Below are positions 10,323 through 21,803 of a stretch of 58,000 nt of DNA, piece after piece. The translations under genes were made by a program, and so were the position numbers. The notes beneath the pieces are model-generated. The model saw only the letters and a list, made by a program, of their open reading frames with translations. It was not told the DNA's origin and made no database searches. How positions within the stretch are numbered: position 1 is the first letter of the stretch; each line of letters begins with the position of its first letter. Origin of the DNA: Cryptomeria japonica (taxonomy: Eukaryota; Streptophyta; Pinopsida; Cupressales; Cupressaceae); NCBI RefSeq assembly GCF_030272615.1, contig NC_081411.1:39237140-39295139 (forward strand), read 5' to 3'.

Positions 10323-13157
10323 TTGTTCCATTCACAAATGTGGGTCGGAGGAAAAGCCCTGCACTTTATTGTTGATAGCAGAAGTCAAAAGAACCTAATA
10401 TCAACAGAGACTGTGAAGAGATTGAATCTGAAAAGGACAACCCACCCGCAACCCTATTCAATGGGATGGGTTAGTCAAGGAAGAGATATCCAGGTGCACC
10501 AGCAGTGTCGCCTTTCATACTCCATAAATCCTTTCAAAGATGAGATAATTTGTGATGTGGCTTCCTTAGATGTTTGTGATGTTCTATTGGGACAACCATA
10601 TATGTACCAACGACATGGTGTTTATGAGTCTAGGCCTCACAGCGTGACCATTAGATTATGTGAGCAGAAATACCGAATACCAGAGATAAGCCCTACATAC
10701 ACTACCTCTTTGATTAGTGCCAAGCAATGTAAGAGGTTAGTTGCCAAAATGGGAACATTCATTTTATTGATGATTCGTTCTGAAGAAGAAAGGAAATCTA
10801 TTTATAATTCCCACACCATCACAAACACCACAACACTGCAGAAAAACTCAATGGATCGAATTTTGATGAAATATGACAATCTGTTTAAGTTACCAACTGG
10901 GGTACCTACACACTGCCAAGTGAGACATACTATTGATTTAATACCAAGAACTCCATTACGTAATGAACGAGTCTACCATAGGTCAGTATTAGAGAATAAT
11001 GAGATTAAGAGGCAAATACAAGAATTGATTGAGAAGGGACATATTCATCCAAGTGCATCACCCTGTGGCAGCCCCATTGTTCTAGCAAAGAAAAAGGATG
11101 GAACCTGGAGACTTTGTATTGACTATAGGGCCTTGAATAAAATTTTAGTCAAAAATAGGTATCCACTTCCCCGAATAGATGACCTCTTGGACCAACTTAG
11201 AGGGGCCCCCGATTCTTTACCAAAATTGATTTGAAATCAGGGTACCATCAAGTTCCAATTGAATCAACAAATGTGTGGAAGACAGCGTTCAAATCTAAAG
11301 AGGGATTGTTTGAATGGCTAGTGATGTCTTTCGGTCTAATAAATGCTCCAGCGACATTCATGAGAATGATGAATGATATACCTAGACCATTCACTGATTC
11401 CTTCATGGTGGTATATCTAGATGACATACTCATCTTCAACAAAACTTGGGAGGAACATTTGCAACATGTGGAAAAAATCCTCTCAACCTTACAAGAACAT
11501 GGGCTTTATGCAAATGAAGAAAAGTGCTCCTTTGGTATGCAAAGTATCAGATACTTAGGATATGTTATTGAAAATGAGGGTGTCCATGTTGATCCAGAGA
11601 AGATATAGGTGATTAAGGACTAGCCATCTCCTAGAAATCTCACAGAGTTACGAAGTTTCCTTAGGTTGGCAAGCTTTTATCGCAGATTTGTGTTGGGATT
11701 TTCCCATCTGTCTTGGCCTCTAAATTAGTCATTGAGGGGGGGGACACAAGCAAAGTTTAAATGGACAAGTGCTCAACAAGAAGCATTTGAGGGGATAAAA
11801 TGAAGGTTATGTTCTGCACCAGTTTTATCTCTTCCTGACCTACAACAGTCATTTGAAATACAAACAAATGCATCAGAATATGCTCTAGGGGCAGTCCTCA
11901 TGCAACATGGTCATCCAGATGCATATCACAGTCAGACCTTTTCTAATACAGTGCGTCAATATGCTACTTACGACAAGGAACTGTATGCTATTGTTCAAGC
12001 CTGTAAGTAGTGGAAACATTACATTCTGGGTAAGGAGACTGTCATCCACATAGATCACAAACCCCTTCAATTTTTGCAAACACAAGGGAAGTTGCAGAAT
12101 GATCGACATCAATGATGGTCAACATATCTTTCACAATTTCACCTCAATATTTGCCACAAGAAGGGAAGTACTCACAAAGTAGCAAACTGTTTGAGTAGGC
12201 CTCCAATTGCAGCCATAAGTATGGTTTTGAACTCATGTGGTCATCAAACTGAAGCCTGGGCTTGCTTGTATGAGAACGATGTTGAATTTGCATATGTTTA
12301 TAATCAATTAGTGAAGGGACAACAAGTGAATTATTTCTATTTGCAGGATGGAATGCTTTGTCACCTTGGCCAAATCTGTGTGCCCAATGCAAAATGTAAA
12401 AAGTTGATATGGGAAGCTCACTATAGTAAGGGTGTTGGTCACTTTGGTATAGGTAAGACTACTGCTATACTTCATAACTATTTCTATTGGCCAAAATTAT
12501 GGAATGATTTTATTTCATATATTCAAGCCTATACCACATGTGCTATTGCTAAGCCTGCCAATCGTAAACTTGGGTTGTACTCACCACAACCTGTTCTTGA
12601 AAAACCTTGGCACTCAGTTTCTATGGACTTTATGTCTAGTCTTCCTACCACCAAAAGAGGCCATGATTGTGTGTATGTTGTGGTAGATAGGTTCTCGAAA
12701 ATGGTAGTAATAGTGGCATGTAAAAAAAAACATTTCTGCAGAGGACATTGCAAAACTATTCTTTGAATACATTTGGGTTCATTTTGGTCTGCCGAATACC
12801 ATTATGTCGGATAGAGACAACAAGTTTCTTAGTAAGTTCTGATCATTTCTGGGTCTTCATCCAGTCTTCAATGTGGAACTCTTGAAGCCATATTTTCCTC
12901 CACTATTAGATGTTGCGTATGTGGCAGAAACAATATCCACTACAAAATTGAATCCAAATGTAGCTACCCCATTCCAATGCGATCAGATTGTGGACACCAT
13001 AGTGAAAACACTCAAACAACAGCAAATTTACTTGTACAAAGTGGTTCGAGCAGGGCAGATTGCTCAACAAGGAAAGTGGTTTACCAAAGAGCAGCTTTAA
13101 GAATGTTTTCCTCATCTCATTCAAAGTGTTGATGCAATGGGGTCCATTTCTTTCCAA
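10323..13157 (+). pseudogene. Gypsy pol relic: PR, RT, RNase H, integrase with internal deletion
   Basis: Protease: [13 protein letters not shown] has DSR where the catalytic triad is DSG. Reverse transcriptase: [20 protein letters not shown], a frameshift at about 11228, then VVYLDDILIF carrying the YLDD box. RNase H follows (about 11770-12180), including a TNAS motif (normally TDAS) and IDHKPLQFL. Integrase has an H2C2-like zinc region, DFMSSLP, and SDRDNKFLSKF. It then jumps at about 12845 to GLHPVFNVELLKPYF, so the DDE glutamate and most of the C-terminal half of the core are deleted. The tail around 13000-13115, including WFTKEQL and FPHLIQ, resembles a degenerate chromodomain. An A-run at 12721 causes another frameshift. 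Confidence 0.88.
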
Positions 13158-13168
13158 GGGGGAAGTAA
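13154..13168 (+). other. Polypurine tract of the gypsy element
   Basis: CCAAGGGGGAAGTAA lies directly before TGATCAGAAG, the first bases of the 3' LTR. It is the plus-strand primer site. Confidence 0.85.
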
Positions 13169-13666
13169 TGATCAGAAGAAAATTTGAATTATATTATTTT
13201 TTTACTTTAGTTTGTCTATATGTTAGTATTTCGCATTTTTGAAGGTCTCAAGGGCATTTTTAGCCCCTTCAACTAGCAAAAGAGAATAGCTAGTGTATGC
13301 TCTTTCAAATTTGTGTCTACAACTCTTGGAGACCTTTCCAACGAGATCAACGGCTTGTAATTTCAAGTCCCTTGCAAAAAGTTATGTCTAGTTGAAGTTA
13401 GGATAAAATTTTATATAGTTTTTTGAAAATTTTGTAGTTTTTAGATTTTATTAGGTAATGAATAAATGTGATTGTTGGACTTCGATTCTCAAGCGGTTCT
13501 TGTGACCCTTGGAATCTCATGAACTACTGTATTTTGGATTTCCTAATAGAATAGATCACTCTTGTTGGCTTGCTTCAATTATATGATTTCTGGTTCTTGT
13601 AAACAGAATTTACAATACCGCAGGTTCTCACTAAGGTGTTGTCATCCGAATCCATAATTCGGATCA
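13169..13666 (+). repeat. Gypsy 3' LTR, full length
   Basis: The 498-bp LTR begins TGATCAG and ends GGATCA. Its last 336 bp match the 5' LTR remnant with scattered substitutions. It is followed by PPR-like sequence. Confidence 0.88.
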
Positions 13667-13760
13667 AAGGCACACAACCCGATTGACAAAATGCCTCAAA
13701 AAAATGTGTTCTCATCTAAACGCCCTTGATTGCATGCTATTAACAAAATGGAATTTGGGG
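13667..13760 (+). pseudogene. PPR coding scrap downstream of the gypsy element
   Basis: The plus strand reads AHNPIDKMPQKNVFSSKRP, close to the PPR consensus around LFDKMPQRNVxSWNAMI. It appears to be the continuation of the gene whose upstream flank is at 8655-8830. Reading beyond about 13760 is too decayed to assign. PPR proteins are organelle RNA-binding factors; this piece is far too short to be functional. Confidence 0.55.
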
Positions 13761-13853
13761 TGTCTTCATGGATTGCCAAAATATCCAAAGATGGCTTGTA
13801 AAAAACACAACAAATATTTGAAAACGTTAAATCTTTACCTTAAAGATGGTCTG

Positions 13854-14035
13854 TAAGTGTTCCTCGATATCATGCAAGAGTGGATGAGGAGACAATTCAA
13901 ATTTATTATTAGGCAAAGTATAATGCAATAACTATGGTTAAAGGGAGTCTTTAAGTGTTCCTTGATATCATGCAAGAGTGGATGAGGAGACAATTCAAAT
14001 TTATTATTAGGCAAACTATAATGCAATAACTACTA
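13854..14035. repeat. 98-bp tandem duplication
   Basis: The segment beginning TAAGTGTTCC at 13854 recurs at 13952, with only a few substitutions over more than 80 bases. There are two copies. The small minus-strand ORF over it is a by-product of the duplication. Confidence 0.85.
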
Positions 14036-15402
14036 TTGAAGGCACCTAGACTTAAGTTGGATCCTAACCTATGATTTAAGGTTACCTAATATGCCAATCA
14101 AAAGTTATTTTAAAACATAAATTAATAATTTGCAATCCATTTAAAATATGCTAGTAGGAAATCAAAATGTTAGAAATTTTTAATCTTGGATGTTCAAATT
14201 TGTGACTATCATCCTTGAAAATAAAGAAATAAAAGATTAGGAAAATTTAATCAATGACACCTTAAATAAAAAATTGTCACAAGTTCAAGATGCCAATTTC
14301 TATATGACTTCATATCCGATTTATCTTATAGCAAGGAAAGTTCCTTACCTTGGACTAGTTAAAGTTGGAATTATTCCCCTTGGGAGAAAAAGGTTTATGA
14401 ATCCTATCTTTAATTAGACAATACAAAAACTATTTTAAAAACATATAAAAATGTTATGATCTATTTGATCAATTTGATAGAGAAAATATAAACAAATGCC
14501 CATCTCTAGAGGATACAAATACAATTGTAAAATTAGGAACTGGTTCATCTAACTTCTAATGTTTGCATATAATTCCCAGGTCTATTTCTTCTCCTCCCCT
14601 ACAAACTTATGTGCAAAATGTTCAAGATGCCAAGAGTAGGGGAAAGAATCAAAAGAAGTTGATTCATCTCTTGTTGAATTTTAAACATGGCCTAATATCA
14701 CTACGAAGAAATTAAAGAGTGTTTCCAAACCTTTAGAATGGATTTATAAACAATTTCAACAATGTTATACAAACGACCTTAAGAAAAGAAAAATATAGTT
14801 ATTTATTAATTTATATTAATACACCATAGTCAAGGATAAAAAAATTGGTACTCTAATTATGGATAAATATAAAGAGATCTCCGACCATCTGATTAATGAG
14901 TGTTGAAGGTTAATTTGGGATTATAGATGAGAAATTTATAAATTGAGAATAATGATCCTCTCATTACTTCCATCATTTGTAAAATGAATAAGAAATTAGA
15001 CCAAGCATAGCTAAAAGAACAAGGGCTTCAATTGACCTCTTGTAGTAAACACCTAGTTATACCTCGTCAATATTCTCAAGTGTTGTTTTCTATACCTGCT
15101 ATTATTTCTCATGAGCATGCCTTAACAATTGATGAGATAAAAATATATTACTAATGTAACAAAGCAATGATTAAATGAATTACTAACTCATAGATCCATG
15201 GTTATTAAATATTCCACAACCATACATTAAAGAGTGACAAATACAACACTTTGGCCAAAATTTTATTTTTCATAAAAATCATTGTTCACTCACCTCTTAC
15301 TCAACTTGGAAACTACTATGTTGCTAGGATTTGGTATGAATAAATATCAAGACCAAAAGAATAAAAAGAATTTGCAATCATTAATACTTAATGGTATGCA
15401 CT
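14036..15402. other. AT-rich DNA, no feature recognised
   Basis: No reading frame in either direction gives a recognisable domain, and stops are dense. I see no LTR ends, TIR or RNA gene. The outer copia element begins at 15403. Confidence 0.45.
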
Positions 15403-16616
15403 TGTTGGATATTTGGAGGAATTGATTATGTGTTGCATTGATGTTTCATCATTGATGTTTGGATGCTTTACCGAAAACCTTTTGGTCCTGGTAGGATGAG
15501 TGGTTTCTGGTTAGTTTGGATCTGGTATGATCTGGTAGGCTCCAGTATGTTTTGGTTATGCAATTGGCATATTCATCATATTGATGTTCATATTCAGTCA
15601 ATTGGTTTTGGTCTGGTGATTGGATGATATCCTGTTTGCTTGGAAGCTTGGCTTGTGGTTTTGGCGAGGGTTTCACCGGCAAAGCTTTTCATGAAGATCT
15701 TTGATGATATGCATGAGTGGTGTTGGTGCAGCTTCTAGTATGGTTTCAGGTTGCTGCTAGTGATCATGTTTGAGACCTGACAGATGGAGATCATTGCTTT
15801 AGCATGTGGACCTATATTGGGTCTCGGTTGATCTAGGTTATGGACCAGCTTAATGTAACATGTAGATTGGACCTATCAATGTATTTCTGGGATGTCTTAT
15901 GTGTTGGATATTATTTGTTTGGTCTAAGGCTGATATTTTCATAATTATTAAATTGGTTTATTGTCTGGTAGCCGACCTGATTGTTTATGGTCAAGGGTTT
16001 CTATATATGTGATGTAAGATCTCATTGTAGATCATGGTGGGAATGGTAAATGGATATGTAATATGCGAATAATGTAATATCATTCAGGCAATAGATTTGG
16101 TCGGTCATTGGAGATCGAATTGGGTTTATGTAAGAGCATTTAGTCCTCGGGTATTGAGCCTAACCAAAATTGTACGCAAGCATAGGAGGTGTTATATTTG
16201 CAGTTCAAACACTTCTCCGGATTGTAGTTTTGATTTTTATGTAGTCAATGAGACTCCTTTTGTGATGAGCAGTGCACTCTAGGTTTTTGGCCTTCCTGCA
16301 AGTGCAGGCCCCTCAATTGTAATTCACATACTTATAGTAGAAGTATTACCTGATTGCGGGTAGTCTTCCCACCATGGTTTTTCCCTTTACCCGATTTTCC
16401 ATGTATAACTCTTGGTGTCATGTGGATGGTATTTATTCCCTGACTATTGTTTATGCTTAATTGGTTTAATTTCTATTCTAGTATTTGGTTTAAGCATTTT
16501 GGTATTAATGTTTTTGGTTTCAGTATTAATGTTTTAATTGCTAAATATTCTAGTAATCTGAGACAACTGATTCACCCCCGTGTTAGTTGTCTTCTGGTTA
16601 ATTGAAATATCTAACA
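15403..16616 (+). repeat. Outer copia 5' LTR
   Basis: It starts TGTTGGATATTTGGAGG, ends TATCTAACA, and is followed at 16619 by the primer binding site. It matches 42331-43573 throughout, with substitutions and small indels. A short inverted repeat, CCTGCAAGTGCAGG, lies at 16295-16308 in the probable R/U5 region. Confidence 0.92.
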
Positions 16617-16618
16617 AT

Positions 16619-16630
16619 TGGTATCAGAGC
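16619..16630 (+). other. Primer binding site, initiator-Met tRNA
   Basis: TGGTATCAGAGC starts just after the LTR end (16616). It is identical to the gypsy site at 9173-9184, as expected for plant elements primed by initiator-Met tRNA. Confidence 0.92.
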
Positions 16631-17295
16631 ATTGGTCCTTTCTGTAGAAATCTTAACCGCTTGAGGAAGATCCTATGGAAACTAACAGTTCAAGTTCATC
16701 CAATTCATTTGGATCTATCTTTTGGAGAGATATTCCTAAGCTTGATGGAACAAATTACATAGTATGGAAGATTCAGATGGAGACTCATCCAAGATGTCTT
16801 GGTAGGGAGATTTGGGAGATTACTGAGAATGATGTTAACCTTATAATCCAACATCTGGAAATCCTCCTCTAGCAAACCTGGATAAGAAGCTTGGGAATGA
16901 TTGTAGAGAAAGAGAAGCCCTCTTGTGTGCACTTTCTAATTAGAAAATAATGGGATTAACTGATAAATCATCTGAACAATCTATATGGGATAAGTTCACT
17001 AATTCATTTAGCCTAAAATTCCGACAGAGGTTTCTGATGGAGAAGGTATATTGTGATCAAAATTGATTTTTTTTTTGAAAAAATGCCCGATTTCGTCAGA
17101 ATTTCAACGATAATGCAACATTTGGTTTCGACGGAGAAGGAGTTAGCAATGACATTTGGATTTTTTTAGAAAAAGTGCCCACGTTCATCAAAATTCTGAC
17201 GACCACGTGCATTACTTAAAAAAAAAAAAAAAGACCAAGTCATTTCATAAATCCCGCCTCTTTACAAAATCTCGCCTCTCATTCGTCCCGCCTCT

Positions 17296-17878
17296 GTAGC
17301 GAACCTGAGGATTTAATTGTGGTGGGAAAGATCATTGGTGTGAAACCAGCTGATTCTGTAGCTCAGGCTAGAAGTGGCAATGGAGTATGATTCAGTGGAA
17401 GTGGAGGCGAACACTCACTATCGAATCTCTATCCATCTTCACTGGCTTCAACCACAACTATTCGCGTAGGCATCCCTTCGCTGGTTGATCATGGGAAACA
17501 GTAATCCGGCTGACCAAATTCCCTAAGCATGGGCAGCACGATGCAGCTTGGGGACTACAGGTTTGATGGGAAAAGCGATGTTGGACACCCTTCTAATAGT
17601 AGGGCTGAATACCACGATGATCCTCCTTTTTCGACCCATGCTTGGGACTTATCGGACTCGGTTCGGAATGATCACAGGGCTAGCCACTTTCTATATAATA
17701 ATTGAAGAAGGATGCTTCGGGGCCCTACCTCCCTACCCCTCAATGCTGATTCTGCTGCTTCAACTCTGGCCAATCGAGAGGTCAACTTCCCAGCGCCAGC
17801 GCCAACTGCAAATAGTGGTTTGAGCTCTCCCTATCTATCACAAGCAACTTTTAATCGCTTTCGTTTCTAGTTGGTTTC
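17296..17878 (+). pseudogene. Gene-like GC-richer fragment inside the CACTA element
   Basis: The base composition is clearly less AT-rich than the surroundings. A plus-strand frame from about 17528 reads MGSTMQLGDYRFDGKS and then EYHDDPPFSTHAWDLSDSVR. After one stop at about 17702 it continues with a Ser/Ala/Pro-rich stretch to the TAG at 17868. This has the character of a captured exon, but I do not recognise the family. Other frames here are also open for about 90 codons, so the coding assignment is tentative. Confidence 0.4.
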
Positions 17879-18429
17879 ATATTAGGGGATCACAATGGGG
17901 ATCACAATAGGGAACATGCAGGTAGGGGTTGTCCCCCAATGAACACGAAGGAGGGAGGTGGACATAGTTCCCTATGGGTTTAATCGCTGCAGGATGTAGG
18001 AATGGTTTAATTGTTGCAGGAAAAAGGTAGGGTATAATCAACAAATTCATTGTTATACATATTCAAATATTTAGATTCAAATTTTATTATATATTTATCA
18101 GATTAATTGGCAATAGCAAAGATGGTGAGAGGTTTTTGTAATATGATATGATCGATTTAAAAGAAGAATTTCTTACAAGACCTAAACCATTGAACAATCC
18201 TACAATCATGTATTATTTAAACACTGCATTTTAAATAATGAATAATATAGTTAGCCTGAAACATATTAACACTACTTTCCATATTTAAAATATATCCTAA
18301 TTAAGGGGATGGATGACCTAAATCTATGTGATCGAGTTCCATTATGTAAAATATATCCTAATTATGGATGGTGGTATATATGGTAGTGACAGAAAATCCC
18401 TGCTGCAGAACCGTGAGAGCAATGTGTAG

Positions 18430-18850
18430 TGATCGAGTGCTATTTTTTCTCGGTGTTTTGGAGGGGAGCATAAGTGTGTCGTTAGGAAGGTGGTATAAAA
18501 TGGAAGCTAAGAGGTATAAGGTTATGAGGTGTGGGTTACGATAAGATAGGGAGGTAAGTGATGAAGGATGTAATGGTAAAAGAGTAAGTTAGGATATGTT
18601 AGGGGTTTGGAAGGTAGGAAAGTGAATGGGGGGAGATAAAAGGATGTGAAGGATGGAATGGGGTTAGGTAGGTGAAGTAAAAGTAAGTGTGTATGAGGTT
18701 AAGGTGTAGGATATGATGTAGGAAAGTGGAGGAGGTTAAGATAGGGGATATGAAAGGTAGATGGAAGGTAATAATGATAGGAAGTGAGGTAAAGGTTATG
18801 AGGTGTGGGTTAGAAAATAGGGTGTAAGAAATGGAAGGAAGGGTCATATC
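18430..18850. repeat. G/A/T-rich low-complexity block
   Basis: For about 400 bp the plus strand is nearly free of C, made of GGTA, GGAAG and GTGGG-like words. The phrase AAGGTTATGAGGTGTGGGTT occurs twice (about 18518 and 18796). The 141-codon minus-strand frame over it is a compositional artefact. Confidence 0.6.
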
Positions 18851-19129
18851 ACTTTGAGAGTTTTCACCAAGATGAGTAGCCCGAGTATGGACCTCAAATC
18901 TTACAAGCCATGAGGATCCACTTGTAGTAGAGGAGCATATACTTGCATCTTGGGAGCTTATTAGGAGTTCGCCTTGAATTTGGGAAATACATATAGAGGA
19001 GATAGAATATTGATCAATACACATTACCTAGCCTCATTGTGCATAAATACAAGAGGTATAGACTATAGAAAGCACATATCATGAGCCAAAGGATCATATT
19101 CGAGAGTTGCTTCATCTCCAATCCTCTAC

Positions 19130-20060
19130 ATTTTTAAGATCCACAAATGGGGTTGAGGATAAGTCTTGTTTACTAATTAGCTTGGACTTATGCTTTGGGT
19201 TGCATCTATATGTGAGCAACCTAAAGGCATAATTTTCAATGCAATTTTTGAGAGGACTTGCTTCCACCTTGTGGTACTGGGAGGATAAAATGCACCAACT
19301 CACATTGGAAACCCTTTCCAAATACCATTTTGGAGTGCTTCAAAAGTGTGTTCTATTTCAAAATATTTTTGACAGAGATGCATAGATGAGTTTCACAATT
19401 TACATAATAAGTTTTCATAGTGGCTCAACATGAGAGTTAGTTTTTGGAGTTCTTGTAGTTTGTATATTACATTCAAGACAAGTTACTTGTCAATTATTTC
19501 ATTAGGGGTGGAAAGACCAAAGTTTTAGTTTTCCTACACATGGCCAATCCAAATGACTTTAGGGTTGCTATGGAAAAGTCTCTTATGGAAAAGGAGGTAC
19601 ATGGGAGGACACAAGAGGCATGAGAGAAGTTTGTAACCTTGATTAAGGGACTAAAGTGTCCATAGGCCTCCCCATCCTTCAAAGGATAATTTAGACTTAC
19701 TATATGATTTACAAAGAAAAACCCAATAGTATCAATATTAGGGACAAAGGTCTACTAGAGCATAGTAGGGGCCATAGGGTAGTCACATTTGACCATCATA
19801 GATACAAGGATATTTTAGGTATGAGAGACTATAGGGCTATCAAGCTAGGCCTTCTATGACTCAACAACCTTTTAGGGGAGAATCTAGTGTTTTTAGTAAT
19901 TAGGATCTTCTAATTATGGTGGGGCCTAGCCAACATAGGGTTATATGAGAGGCACATGTTATGTATATGTTAGTATTAGACAGAGAGTGCCCACAAGGTT
20001 TTAGAGTAGGTGGACACCATGCTAGGATGTCAAAGTAGGTAGTTGATATGTGGGTATTTA
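19130..20060 (+). pseudogene. Gypsy gag relic inside the CACTA element
   Basis: Plus-strand fragments include RGLAST and WEDKMHQLTLETLSK (about 19250-19320), the gag core pattern around LxGxAxxWW. MANPNDFRVAMEKSLMEKEV (19540-19600) resembles the C-terminal capsid part. A decayed zinc knuckle with RECPQGFRV-like residues lies at about 19985-20010. Stops and frame changes are frequent. It is cut at 20067 by a solo LTR. No pol region follows, so only part of an element was present or survived. Confidence 0.55.
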
Positions 20061-21803
20061 CCCTCCCTGATGCGCTGCTAAATGGACAAGGTTAGTAAAT
20101 GACAAACAACACAAGACACAAGAAAATTGTTAGGGTTAGTGAATCAAAAACTAATCTAAACAGGCATATCAAAAGAGATACTAAAATTATGCTAATATAT
20201 CTAACAAATGAAACAAAGATAATAAGGCATCTCCAAATGCCTCTTAGCATGCTCTTAGCTCCTTCTCCCTTGTTCCTCTCCTCTCCAAGTTCCAAAATAG
20301 TGTAGCTCTCAGCAGCTTTTTGCACTATGGATGCTTATGGAGGATTGAGATTTTAGTATTGTGCTCCAAATGTAAAATGAAAAGCTAAAATACTAGATGC
20401 TATTGAAATGATTGATTTTTAACCAAAATAACAAGATTTTAGTATTGCTAGGCTAAATGCTCTCTAAAATGCCTATAGGTTAAATGCATGCAAGTTTTCA
20501 GGATCTGGATTATGAAGAAATGGGCTCTATTTATAGGGAAAATGGAGCAATGGATGGTTGAGATTGAGCAATCTCAACAAGGATCAGGATTGAATGATTT
20601 CAAATCCATGTGAGGGCTTTCAACCCAATCCCAAGATGACAAGTGTCAATGTGAGATAGGTTGAGAGGAAAGGGAATAAGCATTAAATGCTTGATATGAC
20701 CTTGGGAGTTAAAGTCAATGTTAGTTGAATGAATAAACTCTTTATTCAAAGAATAAAGCTTTTATCCAATGGATAAACTCTTGTGCAAATGTAAAAAGGG
20801 ATAAATATGGTCAAAATAATAAATGTTTGGGGAGACAAGTTTGAAATAACCATAAATGGTTATGTAAGAGCCATAAATGGTCATGTAAGAGCCATTAGTG
20901 GTCTTAGAAGACTTTGGGGGTTAATTTGTTGAACACACAAAGCATTAAATGCTTTTCAAAGACTTTTAAAGTCTTTGAAAAGTGACTTCATTTTGCTTAG
21001 GAATGTGACAATAATTAGGGGATGGATTAGGCTAATTAGGAAGGGGTTAGAAGAATCTAGAAGGGGATTAGATTTTGCAAGTGGATTTGGTGGGTGAGGG
21101 AAAATAGGATTTTATTAAAATAAAAATTCATTTATTTCAATAAATGTGTGCAAGTTGCATTTGTAGAAAAATGCAAGTGGGGGGGATAATGATTTAAATA
21201 AATGTTTTTATTTAATTTATTTAAAAGAGGAAAAGGGGATTTTAATTAAATAAATAGATTTTATTTATTTAATTGATTTGAATTTGATTTAATGAATTAA
21301 TTAAAATAAATTGAATAATTTATTTAATTAATAGAAGAGTGTTTGGGAATAAATTAATTAAATATTAATTTAATTAAATGATGGCTAGTGGATTTTTAAT
21401 CAAATAAATAGTGAATATTTATTTAATTAAGCTGGACAGATTTGTGTGACTACACTCTCAACCACTCAACATATACCACCATGGGTCTTTACCCTCCCAA
21501 ACACACAAAGGTCAAAGGAAGATTCACTGCTGCAACTCTCACTTTTTGTGACAGTCTCAAGCACTTAGGACAGTCACTCCTTTCGTGGCCATTCTTCTTC
21601 ACACAACGCTCTCTAACATTAATTATGATGATAGTGTACCTCCTTAAACCTTCCACCAGCACCTAACTCAATACCAAACTTTTTCCCAATCTCGCTCAAT
21701 TCACTGTGAAATTGTGATGGTTAATGCAAGGTTTAGGACAGTAGTAATTAGGATCTTCTAATTATTGTGGGGCCTAGCCAACATAGGGTTATATGAGATA
21801 GGG
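19894..21803. repeat. 61-bp direct repeats flanking the solo LTR
   Basis: The sequence starting TAGTAATTAGGATCTTCTAA is present at 19894-19957 and again at 21742-21803, almost identical, and ends GTTATATGAGA. It belongs to the gag relic. The two copies lie on either side of the LTR at 20068-21454. Confidence 0.85.
20068..21454 (-). repeat. Solo LTR, family shared with 35594-37015
   Basis: The 1,387-bp unit runs from TGATGCGC to GACTACA, flanked by CTCCC (20063-20067) and CTCTC (21455-21459), a four-of-five match. Large parts match 35594-37015, for example the blocks around GGATAAACTCTTGTGCAAAT and CTCTATTTATAG. On the minus strand CTATAAATAG (20536-20527) is a plausible TATA box, which fixes the orientation. 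The right side is very rich in T/A words such as ATTTAATTAA. There is no internal region, so it probably arose by LTR-LTR recombination. Confidence 0.7.

Larger units (their letters stand above)
8835..13666 (+). mobile_element. 5'-truncated Ty3/gypsy retrotransposon
   Basis: An internal region of gag, protease, reverse transcriptase, RNase H and integrase in gypsy order is flanked by homologous LTRs. The 3' LTR is full-length (13169-13666). The 5' LTR copy (8835-9171) matches only its last 336 bp; the first 162 bp are missing. A primer site for initiator-Met tRNA follows the 5' LTR and a polypurine tract precedes the 3' LTR. A chromodomain-like tail after the integrase suggests a chromovirus, which is inference. 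Many stops, several frameshifts and a deletion in integrase show the element is dead. Confidence 0.9.

Noticed and set aside
14036-15402. Possible decayed coding region with phrases rich in Lys and Asn
   Set aside because: No frame gave a consistent domain and stop codons are too frequent.
18599-19024. 141-codon minus-strand ORF
   Set aside because: It translates a C-poor low-complexity block into Ser/Leu/Pro/His repeats. No domain; compositional artefact.
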